A stretch of 17,942 nt of DNA from Lunasporangiospora selenospora. Taxonomy: Eukaryota > Mortierellomycota > Mortierellomycetes > Mortierellales > Mortierellaceae. The notes beneath the pieces were generated by a model. The model ran no database searches. It worked only from the letters and a program-made list of their open reading frames with translations, and was not told where the DNA came from. Both the position numbers and the translations under genes were made by a program. How positions within the stretch are numbered: position 1 is the stretch's first letter; each line of letters begins with the position of its first letter. Positions 10,505-17,942 of this stretch are shown in pieces. The stretch is taken from NCBI GenBank assembly GCA_015680635.1, contig JAABOA010000215.1, positions 1,849-19,790 on the forward strand, given 5' to 3'.

Positions 10505-11005
10505 GGCTGGTGTTGTTTGGTGCTGAGCGCGACTCTTATATTCAGCGATAGGCGTGTTCTTTGATCTTGATCTCTGGGGTTCCTGTCCCTGTTTTCAATA
10601 CTTATTCTTGAATGAAAAGAGAAAGTGCTGGCCACAAGGTGATGCTCTGTGGAGTGGTGGAGTGTGTGTCGAGAGTGTGGGAGTGTTTGCAAAATGAGGA
10701 AAAAAGAGAGCAGAGACAAGTGACTTTTCTCCCCTTTTATCAGTCTAAATGCCAAGACCTTGGCGGCTTCAGAGCCAATCGAGGTTCGACCGTCAGCCAA
10801 GACAAGACCACACCTTTTCCCTCATTGCTTCGCTTCGCGCAGAGCTCTCTAACTTTGGAATCTATTTTTTTCCCTTCCTATCCACTAACGGACATGGAAA
10901 TCGAATTCCCCATCCCCCTTCTCACAATGGTCATTCCATCTTTAACAATGCGCGGCAATTGTCCACATAATGTTGAATGAAAATAAATGTTGAATATATT
11001 ATTAT
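10505..11005. other. Intergenic region upstream of the T[ST]N[AS]-repeat gene
   Basis: A 501-base gap between the start of the T[ST]N[AS]-repeat gene and the HIS5 stop codon. It contains a TATA-like word near the downstream start, a reversed CCAAT (plus-strand CCAAT near 10775) and G/T-rich then C/T-rich sequence. A plus-strand open frame of 122 codons has no recognisable motif and I do not support it. Confidence 0.5.
10535..10541 (-). promoter_or_regulatory. TATA-like element
   Basis: The minus strand reads GAATATAAGAG here, about 30 bases upstream of the ATG at 10504. If it is the real TATA box the 5' UTR would be very short, so this is a weak call. Confidence 0.25.
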
Positions 11006-12398
11006 TTACATGTGCTCTGTCAAAAGCTTGATGACAACATCATTCTCCTCGGGAGTGCCGACAGTGATGCGGATACAACCTTCGCAACCAATCTCGGTGC
11101 CTCGGAATCGTACTACCAATCCCTGTTGCTTAGCCATGTTTGTGTAGAAGCTGAAGGCACGATCATTCGAAGGTTTGCCGTGATTGTCAAGGACTTCAAC
11201 CAAAACAAAGTTGGCGTCGTTTGTGCCTAGAACACGTCCCAGACCTGGGATTGATTTGAATGCCTCGAGCAAACGCGAACGCTCCTGCTTCATCACAGTG
11301 ATGTGCTTCAAAAGGATATCAAGAGCCTTGGGCTGCAGAGCATCCTGAGCAACCTTGGATGTTGTGCTTGCAATATTGTAGGGAGCCTTGGTAGCGTTCA
11401 TGTACTTTGCAATCTCTGGCCGTGTAATTGCCACACCCAACCTAGATGTACAACGATACAGGTCAATATCTGATTAGAGAATCCAATAGTCATAATCTAG
11501 AGTATTTGGCAGATCGTCATTTGAAGCGATTGCCAATCTCTTACCGAACACCAGCAAGTCCAAAGCTCTTGCTCATAGTTTGCATCACGATCAAGTTAGG
11601 ATAGTCCGACACCCAGGTGGCGGTCGAGCCCTCCTTATCTACATCAATAAAGTCAACATAAGCCTCGTCAACGGCAACGACACCCTTGTAGTTGGGAATG
11701 TTTAGGACGCGGCGGATGCTCTCGTGTGACAATGCTGATCCCGTTGGGTTGCCAGGACTGCATAGGAAGATCACCTTGATGTTAGGATGCGCCTCAACTT
11801 GTTTCTCGATCTAGAGTCAAAGGGGGTGGCGTCCAGAGGTAGAAAGGTGGGATATATAGTGAGTCAGAATGCGCCAAGTCTCCGCATCAAGAAACAAAAA
11901 AGAAGTCAAACTATCAAGCATTGGATGGCTACTGCTCGATCGTACCTCTTCTACATTCAACTGGAATTGGCCATCCAGCGTAAGGTTTGCTTTATGAACC
12001 TCAACATCGTTGATCTGAGCGCAGACAGAGTACATGCCATAGGTTGGAGGGGTGATCAAGATCGCATCCTTGCCAGGAACGCAGAAGACTCTGAAGATCA
12101 TATCAATAACCTCGTCGCTGCCCACACCGAGGAAAAAGTGCTCAGGACCGCCGGAGACACCTCTGAACTTGGCAAACAAGTTCTTGAGATCGGCCTGATG
12201 CGGATCAGGGTATCGGTTGATGTCAAGGCCCGAGCTTGCAACCGCAGATTCAGAAACTGGATCAAGAGCAGGACCATACGCATTCTCGTTGGCGTCGAGC
12301 AAGATACCCGAGGAGTAGTCGTCACGGGCACAGCGATAGGGCTTGAGTGACAGAATGTTGGGCCGGATGGCATCCTTGAGAACAAAAGGTGAAGGCAT
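11006..12398 (-). CDS. HIS5: Histidinol-phosphate aminotransferase
   Basis: Three exons, 12398-11946, 11810-11545 and 11441-11006, give 384 aa, the usual length for fungal His5. Introns are 135 and 103 nt. The enzyme is PLP-dependent and transfers the amino group from glutamate to imidazole-acetol phosphate to make L-histidinol phosphate, in the cytosolic histidine pathway. Seen in the sequence: LDANENAYGP near the N-terminus (substrate side), SPGNPTG at 169-175 (Asn172 contacts PLP), VDEAYVDF with Asp199 and Tyr202, the PLP-lysine Lys232 in TMSKSFGLAG, and IRITVGTPEEND near the C-terminus with the carboxylate-binding Arg. The second junction restores GVRLGVAITR across a phase-2 intron. No residue expected for activity is missing. 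A TGAGTCA site lies 189 bases upstream of the start, fitting general amino-acid control. The gene is divergent from the dehydrogenase gene. Confidence 0.96.
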
Positions 12399-12586
12399 GT
12401 TGGATGTGTTTATGAGTCTTGGAATGGAATGGTAAATGCTGAAACGCTGAAGATTTATTCGACCTCAGGGGAAGGATGTGTGGGCTTGACTAGGGATTGA
12501 GAGAGAAAGAGAGAAGAGATGCAATGAAAAAAAAAAAGAGGAATGACCCTCTGTTATCAGTCAGACCTTTGCCCTTTTGCTCTAGC

Positions 12587-12593
12587 TGAGTCA
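12587..12593. promoter_or_regulatory. Gcn4/AP-1-type site TGAGTCA
   Basis: A perfect TGAGTCA, the consensus for Gcn4/CPC1 bZIP factors that induce amino-acid biosynthesis genes in fungi when amino acids are short. It is 189 bases upstream of the HIS5 ATG and 407 bases upstream of the dehydrogenase start. The match is seen directly. The regulation is inferred from the family. Confidence 0.55.
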
Positions 12594-12863
12594 GAGTGAA
12601 AAAACGGGGTCCAGGCAGTCACCCAAAAAATCTCCGGAGTGGGGTGTGCACCGGTCCCTGGCTGAGTCTCAGGGCTATTTGCTGGACTGTTTGGCTAGGA
12701 TACCACATAGTCGGTTCACATTCCACGGATCCGGATGCGACACCCCTGGCGCAACACGTTCTACGTGCCCCTCTCCCATTCTCTGGACTAGACGATCGTA
12801 TGCGTGTGATTGGACTATAGGCAAGTTGCTTTGTACTAAGCTCTGAGCAGAACCTCTGTCATA

Positions 12864-12942
12864 CTCTTTCTGATACTCCCATACTTTCTCACCCTTTCCT
12901 CTTTCTGACACTCTCATACTTTCTCTTTCTGACACCTCCATC
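12864..12942 (+). repeat. Pyrimidine-rich tandem repeat
   Basis: A 26-base unit beginning CTCTTTCTGA and ending CATACTTTCT occurs at 12864-12889 and again at 12899-12924 with two mismatches. A partial third copy starts at 12923. It lies 60-135 bases upstream of the dehydrogenase start codon, in its promoter or 5' UTR. C/T-rich tracts near start sites are common in filamentous fungi. Confidence 0.7.
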
Positions 12943-12999
12943 AGTCATCCCACGTTCACACATTATTATCTACTCCATCTTGACCAAGGAACCGTTGCC

Positions 13000-14319
13000 A
13001 TGTAAATTGAATTTGATTCTCGTACATTCCTCTCAATCCCCATTCTAATCAATCATCGCAGCCTAATACTCACTGTCACTTCCACATAATAACTCCAAGG
13101 ATTATTCAGGGAAGAACTTTTGTTGTGACTGGAGGCAGCTCCGGACTAGGTAAGCCCTCCAGAGCCCAGACATTAAACCAAATTCCCAGGCTTCTTCTAA
13201 CCAAATAGCTTGTTCATTTCTTTCAAAGGCGAGGCTACTGTTCGTGCAATTGTCGAAAGAGGCGGAAAAGTGATCGTGTTCGATATCAATGAAGACCGGG
13301 GAGAGGCTATTGCATCTGAGCTTGCAACTTCAGTCTTCTGGCCCGGCACCACAGACGTTGCTGGTGAGGAATCTGTCCTGAACTCCATCGAGAAAGGCAT
13401 GGCCAAGTTTGGAAAGATCTCGGGAGTCGTCAACTGTGGGGGTATTGGCATGGCCCAAAAGGTAGGCACACTAAAGGATTGGTGGTAGAAAGGAGGAAAT
13501 GGAACCACGCTTGGATTTCTTTGCTTAGCTCCGCTTTGTATTTTGCTAGATCGTGTTCCGGAATGGCGAGCCCCAGTCGCTGGATATTTTTGAAGAGGTC
13601 ATCCGGGTCAACCTCATTGGCACCTTCAATGTATGCAGACTAATCGCTGCTCATATCATTGCCAATATCAAAGCTGATGCTGAGAAAGATGGTAATGAAT
13701 TTGGGTTTTCCCAAAAAAAAAACATGCAGTTCGGCCGAAATTTGTGCTCGTAAAGTGAGCATCGAGCCGTTGCTAATACCTACCCACTTCCCTATAGAGG
13801 ATCCTGGCATCATCATCAATGTGGCCTCAATCGCATACACTGAAGGGTAACTACAGTTAAACCAAAAGATTTAAAGAAAATCCATCACAAAGATCGAAGC
13901 CTCTGACTAGGATGAATACTTTTCACATAGACAAGCGGGACAGACAGCATACTCGGCTTCGAAAGGAGGCGTGGCGGGAATGACATTACCCATGGCTCGA
14001 GACTTGGCTGGTCAGGTTCGCGTATGCACCATTGCTCCCGGATTCTTTGGTAACGTGGAAGTGTATTTGCAGGGGTTTATTTGTCGAAGAGCAGACTTCA
14101 ATTGTGTATCTAATATTCTCTATCCATGCTCCAACATTCATAGGCACACCCATGGGCGAAGCCGTCAAAGATTCAAACTTGCAGAAACATGTAGTGCATC
14201 CTCACCGGATGGGCAAGCCAAGTGAGTTTGCACATCTCGCCTGCGCTATTATCGAAAACCCCATGATGAATGGAGAAATCGTTCGTATTGATGGTGCTGT
14301 CCGTCTCGGAAAGCTATAG
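13000..14319 (+). CDS. HSD17B10: SDR-family 3-hydroxyacyl-CoA dehydrogenase, type-2 (HSD10-like)
   Basis: Seven exons: 13000-13001, 13100-13149, 13229-13461, 13550-13691, 13798-13846, 13931-14049 and 14144-14319, giving 256 aa (human HSD17B10 is 261). The first exon contributes only the A and T of the start codon. The G comes from exon 2, giving [18 protein letters not shown], a normal N-terminus for the family. Seen: the cofactor glycine motif TGGSSGLG (11-18), Asp36 after the second strand (NAD preference), Asn116 in VNLIGTF, catalytic Ser153, Tyr166 and Lys170 (YSASK), then [19 protein letters not shown] and [10 protein letters not shown], all hallmarks of the type. The enzyme oxidises 3-hydroxyacyl-CoAs, including 2-methyl-3-hydroxybutyryl-CoA from isoleucine, with NAD, usually in mitochondria. 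The human protein also serves in mitochondrial RNase P; whether that holds in fungi is unknown. No classical cleavable presequence is visible. Confidence 0.93.
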
Positions 14320-14335
14320 CTGTCAAGCTCTGGAC

Positions 14336-14341
14336 AATAAA
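14336..14341 (+). terminator. Polyadenylation signal AATAAA
   Basis: A canonical AATAAA begins 17 bases behind the dehydrogenase stop codon and is followed directly by a TA-rich palindrome. It is a likely poly(A) signal for the plus-strand gene. Confidence 0.5.
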
Positions 14342-14347
14342 CACACA

Positions 14348-14369
14348 TATATTATATATATATAATATA
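14348..14369. repeat. 22-bp TA-rich perfect palindrome
   Basis: TATATTATATA followed at once by its exact reverse complement. It sits between the 3' ends of two convergent genes (dehydrogenase and WD40 gene, 236 bases apart). It could help end transcription from both sides, or be simple TA-repeat sequence. Confidence 0.7.
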
Positions 14370-14555
14370 CACATACACCTTCACTTGAGGCAAATGACAC
14401 AAAAGATGGAATTTGTAATTGTGCAGTTGACGGAGTTCGTCGCTTTGTTGTTCACACTTTCTTCTTTTTGGAGTCGCTCTCTAATCGCCACGAGGCTAGG
14501 CAGTAATATACAGTGCAGCGACACCTCTGACAACAAGAGGAAATATAGCTCTCTC

Positions 14556-16893
14556 TTACTTTTTCCTCTTTGAAGCGCGACCCCAAACCTTGACACTAAA
14601 GTCTGCAGATCCTGAGGCAAGAACGTGCTCTGTTGGATGAAAGTCCACATCATAGACACGATCTGTATGACCGGAGAGTTTCTGGATTAAGTCGTATTGT
14701 CCATCGCCTGCACTAACATCAAAGAGATAGACATATGGATCCATACTTCCAGAGGCAAGAATAAGACTGGATTCCAGAGGTGTATCTTTGTCAACCGATG
14801 TAGGCGCCATTGTTGTCGATTCATCGTCATCACCTCCGCGAACCTTTCCGGGTCGTCTTGCCGACGCTCCAGCAATGTCTAATAATGAACAAGTCGGGTG
14901 ATTGGTACAAGGCAATCCGTAGTCTTTCAATGCTGCCTGATATTACTCAAGTTGCATGGTGAGTGATAGTGAAAAGAAGCTCGACTTACAGTCTTTTCCA
15001 TGGAAGAAGGTGCTCTTGATGGGCCAGTGCTTATTCTTGTATCCCTTGAGGGAATGCATTAAACGTGGTATGGATGTTGGAGGCTCGAACCCTCGGTCAT
15101 AAACTCGGATAACTGTCACAGTTTACGGAACAATGATCAGATTAGTCGATGGAATATCAAAACTCCTTCTAGACCTATACCAATGTAGTCCATAGTTACC
15201 GTTATCGTAGCTATTCGCTGCCAGCCAACGAGATTCAGGCTCTTCTGTTTCGGCCAGATTGATGCCTTCTGCAGATCCTCGCTGTTTAGAGACAGCAATG
15301 TGTGAAATAGGACTCTTGGTTGGCTCATTTAAGATCGACTGAAGTACCTTTCCTGTCCTCATGTCCCACGTCTTGATATAACCTGACGAGTCTCCCGAAA
15401 TCACGGTAAGCCCATCGTGGTATACATAGCTATAGTTAAAAATCGAAGAATGTAGAGACCATTCCAAGCACAGGGTGCTGAGTGAGTAAATGAGGCGAAA
15501 GTCAAAGTCCTTGGATGGAATGAAAGGTTTGGTAAACATACATCGAGTTGACCATGCCATCGTTCTTGATATTCATAGCCGATCCTGAGGAAGGATTGCT
15601 ATCCTTTCTGTTGTCTACCATTGAAAGTATGTTTCGTGTCGTTCCGCTAAAGAAAATATGGTTGTCTAAATTGCGAGTTTCGATCAAAAAGAGGTCACCC
15701 AACTGCATCATTTTAACAGGATGCAGAGTAATGAATGCGTAGTTGTAGAAATCGCGGTTACCTTGCGGGTGGAATCGCACGCACTGTACAAATCCATCAC
15801 CTTCGAAGCTATCCATTAGCTTTCCAGTCTCGACATCCCAAAGTTTGCATGTTTTGTCATAGGCAGCTGAGAGCAATAGAGTAGAGTTGTAGCTCCATGC
15901 TAGGTCAGAGATGTTGAGGCCATGCCCCTTGAGGACAAACAACTGGCACAATAGAGACAATAAAAGTCATCAGCATTGAATGCGTCTGTTACTGAGAAAC
16001 ACAAACACAAAACAGTATTCATGATTCTTACCTCTGTTTGATTTGAGGTGCCATCCCAGATCCTGACAGTTTTGTCAAAGGAGCCTGTAGCAAGGAATTT
16101 TCCATTGGGAGAGTACTGCACAGCGTAGATTGCGCCTTGGTGCCCCTTCAGGTCGTTCTTTAGATAAAACTGTCTACCATCTGACTTTGAGGATCCATCC
16201 TGTCTCGAAACTAAAGAAATGACGGATAATCCTAGTGTTAATACGGGAAATACGGGACTCCCCACAGTTGGCGCCCGAGGAGCAAATTTGCGAATCAATT
16301 GTGTGAAAGAAGAGCTGTTTCTGTTTCAACGTACCGATGTTTCCCATATTTAGTCGTCGCACGCCTTCATCCTCAACCTTCAGTATATCTGCCGTGTTTT
16401 TAAACTGTGGATCCGCACCAGCTCTTGGGTTCACATCAGAGCTGCCTGCAGAGCTGGATGCAGCTGAATCGGCCCCCTGGCCCGGTTGCTTCGAAAGTGA
16501 CATATCAGTGATTAACTGCCCTACAGCTGAAAGCATATCGTAGGATGCTCCAGCCCCCACGCCGCTAGACAGGCTGTTCGTGTTATCAGATATGACACCT
16601 GTCATTCCAGCGCTGACTTTGGTATCATCTCCCGGGACTGTGGTTGTAGCAACAGAGGTTGGGTTGGCATTAGTTTGGTACTGTTGATGACGGCGGGAGG
16701 CATCTAGCTGAGACGAGTAGATGTAGGAGAGGTCGTAAAGACTCTTTTTGAGGGCCCTGTTCTCGCTTTCGAGGACATCTATTTTCGCCTTGAGGGATTT
16801 TGTCTCGCGGACAAGCTTGTCAACAGCGGGATCAACTTGCTGCGATGAAGATGAGGACGAGGATGAGTGACCAACAGCATTGGGTGCAGACAT
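14556..16893 (-). CDS. WD40-repeat protein with N-terminal coiled coil (WDR13-like?)
   Basis: Seven exons, 16893-16335, 16210-16032, 15942-15762, 15665-15542, 15429-15200, 15112-14990 and 14932-14556, give 590 aa. Residues 21-68 form a Leu/Lys/Glu-rich coiled coil (DVLESENRALKKSLYDL). A Ser/Gly-rich linker runs to about 185. WD40 blades follow from about 200 to the end: LKGHQGAIYAVQYSPNG with TVRIWD, LKGHGLNISDLAWS with CKLWD, CVRFHPQDNHIFFSG, VISGDSSGYIKTWD, WLAANSYDNVIRVYD, ASGSMDPYVYLFD and LSGHTDRVYDVDFHP with VKVWG. Blade wording and order resemble human WDR13 and, less, WDR25/Prp17; the assignment is tentative. The C-terminus ends in a basic RASKRKK, a possible nuclear signal. Such propellers act as protein-interaction platforms. 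The start is the ATG at 16893, as the frame upstream has only a TTG. The junction at 14932 uses the second of two nearby AGs to keep frame. Confidence 0.85.
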
Positions 16894-17058
16894 TGCTGGC
16901 GAATGATGCAAGAGTAGTTCACAGGGTGGGACGGGAAAGAAAAACCCTGGACATCTTTATTGACATTCTTATGCGTCGTCACACACTCGCCTCTCTAGTG
17001 GCGAGATACGCAATTTGTAACTCGAAACTCCAGGTTGGATCAGATTGAACGGGTGCTC

Positions 17059-17087
17059 CACTTGTTATGGGAGTGCGTTCACAAGTG
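17059..17087. repeat. 7-bp inverted repeat CACTTGT/ACAAGTG
   Basis: CACTTGT at 17059-17065 and ACAAGTG at 17081-17087 are exact reverse complements with a 15-base spacer. It may be part of the structured block that starts at 17136, a regulatory site upstream of the WD40 gene, or chance. Confidence 0.4.
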
Positions 17088-17135
17088 AAAGAGGCTTCAA
17101 AAGTATCCAATTCTTCTTCGCTGAAGGGCACACCT

Positions 17136-17313
17136 TTTGCGATGTAGCGGGAGGATTGATACATGTATCGCTCATGTATCATCGCAAATCAGCCCACGAA
17201 ACCCACGCATCGGCGGCTGAAATTACGTCACCGAAGTGACATAAATCGCGCGATTGCATGAAAATCGAAACAGGAACAAGGAAACCTTGCTCCTCGTGTG
17301 TTGGCAGACACAC
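17136..17313 (-). ncRNA. Candidate Fanzor guide (omega) RNA or element right end
   Basis: Downstream of the Fanzor stop on the same strand, five inverted repeats lie within 178 bases: 17296-17301 with 17308-17313 (GTGTGT/ACACAC); the 12-bp palindrome AATCGCGCGATT at 17244-17255; GTCAC-TTCG-GTGAC at 17240-17227 read on the minus strand; TCAGCC/GGCTGA at 17189-17194 and 17215-17220; and TTTGCGATG/CATCGCAAA at 17136-17144 and 17180-17188. The last encloses an 8-bp hairpin GATACATG/CATGTATC at 17158-17165 and 17173-17180. The three stems nearest the WD40 gene almost abut. The UUCG loop closed by C-G exists only on the minus strand. In TnpB and Fanzor systems the guide RNA is made from the 3' end of the nuclease gene and the element's right end. 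This is structure plus position only; transcription is not shown. Confidence 0.35.
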
Positions 17314-17348
17314 AAAAAAAAACTACCTATTGGGAAAACTGTGTAATG

Positions 17349-17942
17349 CTACTTTAAACGCTTTGAAACTTGTGGTTCAGACACTTGGCACTCCTTTTCT
17401 CGGCTCTGTCTTTTCCTGTGGGGGGTCGATGCGGCTTTCTGATTCCAAATTGGGACTCCGTTGCTATCCGTAGGTTGCAAGTAAGACGGCCTTTCATGAT
17501 TCTCAACTTGCTCGCGCAAAATGTTGCAAATGTTTTGCCCGGCAAGAATATCACGATGAAAGAGTTTTTTGCATGTCGGGCAATAAAGCCTTCGAATGGT
17601 GTTTGTCTGTGCGACAAAATTATGGCAGTTCGGGCACTTCTTGGACGTGTAAAATTCGTTGACACCCACCACTAGATACCCCAAAGATCGTGCCTACAGT
17701 AAGACGGGCAAATATGAGCGTTGTGAAGAGGTGAGATAAAGCAGCTTGTATCCCTTAAACCATTGTACGCTTACCTTGCGGATGAAAAATTCAGAAAACG
17801 TTCCATGCAATGATGCCAGTCTTGCATTCGGGAAAAAATCTCCCAATCCAACCCCGATGATAACCTTGTTGGAGTCTTTTCTTTTTTCTCCGATGCAGCC
17901 TCCTACCATCCGCAACAAACTATCAGCCATTCTTATGTACTC
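17349..17942 (-). CDS. Fanzor-type (eukaryotic TnpB-like) nuclease, C-terminal part
   Basis: Partial at the right window edge. Two exons are visible, 17942-17775 and 17693-17349, joined in phase 0 over an 81-nt intron (GTAAGC..TGTAG). They give 170 residues, numbered here from the edge. Seen: KVIIGVGLGDFF (26-37); a Glu in VNEFYTSKKCPNC (Glu69); a zinc ribbon of Cys76, Cys79, Cys94 and Cys97 (CX2C-X14-CX2C); and the RuvC-III motif HRDILAGQNI with Asp104 and Asn110. This order, TSK-C..C-C..C-RD....N, is the signature of TnpB, Cas12f and Fanzor C-termini. The intron and fungal setting make it Fanzor rather than a bacterial TnpB. Fanzors are RNA-guided DNA endonucleases often carried by eukaryotic transposons. 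After Asn110 comes a roughly 60-residue tail with a basic stretch (PHRKRQSREKE) that may be a nuclear signal. The RuvC-I Asp and N-terminal domains lie outside the window, so intactness is unknown. Confidence 0.85.

Larger units (their letters stand above)
12399..12999. other. Divergent HIS5 / dehydrogenase promoter region
   Basis: 601 bases separate two divergent genes. Towards HIS5 there is a purine-rich tract near 12499-12541 and a consensus Gcn4/AP-1 site. In the middle is an 11-base odd palindrome CTGAGTCTCAG near 12662-12672 and an ATTGG (reverse CCAAT) near 12808. Towards the dehydrogenase there is a pyrimidine-rich tandem repeat. Two overlapping plus-strand open frames of 66-74 codons show no protein-like features. 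Confidence 0.55.
16894..17348. other. WD40-gene promoter / 3' flank of the Fanzor gene
   Basis: 455 bases without a supported protein gene. The part next to 16893 should hold the WD40 promoter. The part from about 17136 to 17348 follows the Fanzor stop codon and is dense in inverted repeats (see the ncRNA entry). Plus- and minus-strand open frames of 64-82 codons here have no recognisable content. Confidence 0.5.

Noticed and set aside
10612-10980. 122-codon plus-strand frame in the intergenic region
   Set aside because: No recognisable motif, uneven composition and no splice or context support. Better read as promoter DNA.
12596-12846. Two overlapping plus-strand frames in the HIS5 / dehydrogenase promoter
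   Set aside because: Short, overlapping in different frames and without protein-like patterns.
16894-16911. Upstream extension of the WD40 protein by six residues
   Set aside because: The extension begins at TTG, not ATG. The ATG at 16893 is the plausible start.
17136-17313. CRISPR array
   Set aside because: The repeats are inverted pairs of different sequence, not regularly spaced direct repeats.
17349-17942. Bacterial TnpB or Cas12f contamination
   Set aside because: The gene has a spliceosomal intron with frame-restoring junctions and sits beside a normal fungal gene; no bacterial-type context is present.
1-17942. tRNA and rRNA genes
   Set aside because: Nothing with a cloverleaf or rRNA-like conserved core was recognised by eye. 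A covariance-model scan would be needed to exclude them fully.

Overview
The window reads as nuclear DNA of an early-diverging fungus, probably Mucoromycota. A Mortierella-like genome is my best guess, from gene content and style rather than any search. Evidence: six of the seven genes carry short spliceosomal introns (57-135 nt, GT..AG, acceptors often ending CTAG or CAG, CTAAC/CTAAT-like branch sites); coding density is high; AATAAA lies close behind several stop codons; and the gene set is a fungal His5 aminotransferase, an Sdd3-type M16 protease and an HSD10-type dehydrogenase.

Layout. 420-4064 (+): intronless gene for a 1214-residue protein I do not recognise, with helical blocks joined by Gly, Ser/Asn, acidic and poly-Gln linkers. 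4065-4454: convergent intergenic region with a (TC)n microsatellite. 4455-8986 (-): seven-exon M16C-type zinc metalloprotease (HTLEH motif), rebuilt to 1307 aa, with a large acidic insert. 9241-10504 (-): two-exon 388-aa protein with nine T[ST]N[AS] motifs, probably a beta-solenoid. 11006-12398 (-): three-exon histidinol-phosphate aminotransferase (HIS5). A 601-bp divergent promoter with a consensus Gcn4/AP-1 site separates it from 13000-14319 (+): a seven-exon short-chain dehydrogenase of the HSD17B10 type whose ATG appears to be split by an intron. 14556-16893 (-): seven-exon WD40 protein with an N-terminal coiled coil. 17349 to the right edge (-): the C-terminal 170 residues of a Fanzor-type (eukaryotic TnpB-like) RNA-guided nuclease, cut by the window end.

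The housekeeping genes look like an ordinary neighbourhood with no shared pathway, although HIS5 and the dehydrogenase share a promoter region and both touch amino-acid metabolism. The exciting part is the right end. The Fanzor fragment keeps the RuvC-III Asp, the CX2C-X14-CX2C zinc ribbon and a Glu just before that ribbon. Within about 215 bases behind its stop codon lie five inverted repeats, three of them nearly end to end. One has a C(UUCG)G tetraloop only on the Fanzor coding strand. This is where a guide (omega) RNA or the element's right end would be expected.

All exon models come from reading splice signals and frame by eye. Every model closes to a whole number of codons, but no transcript data were available.
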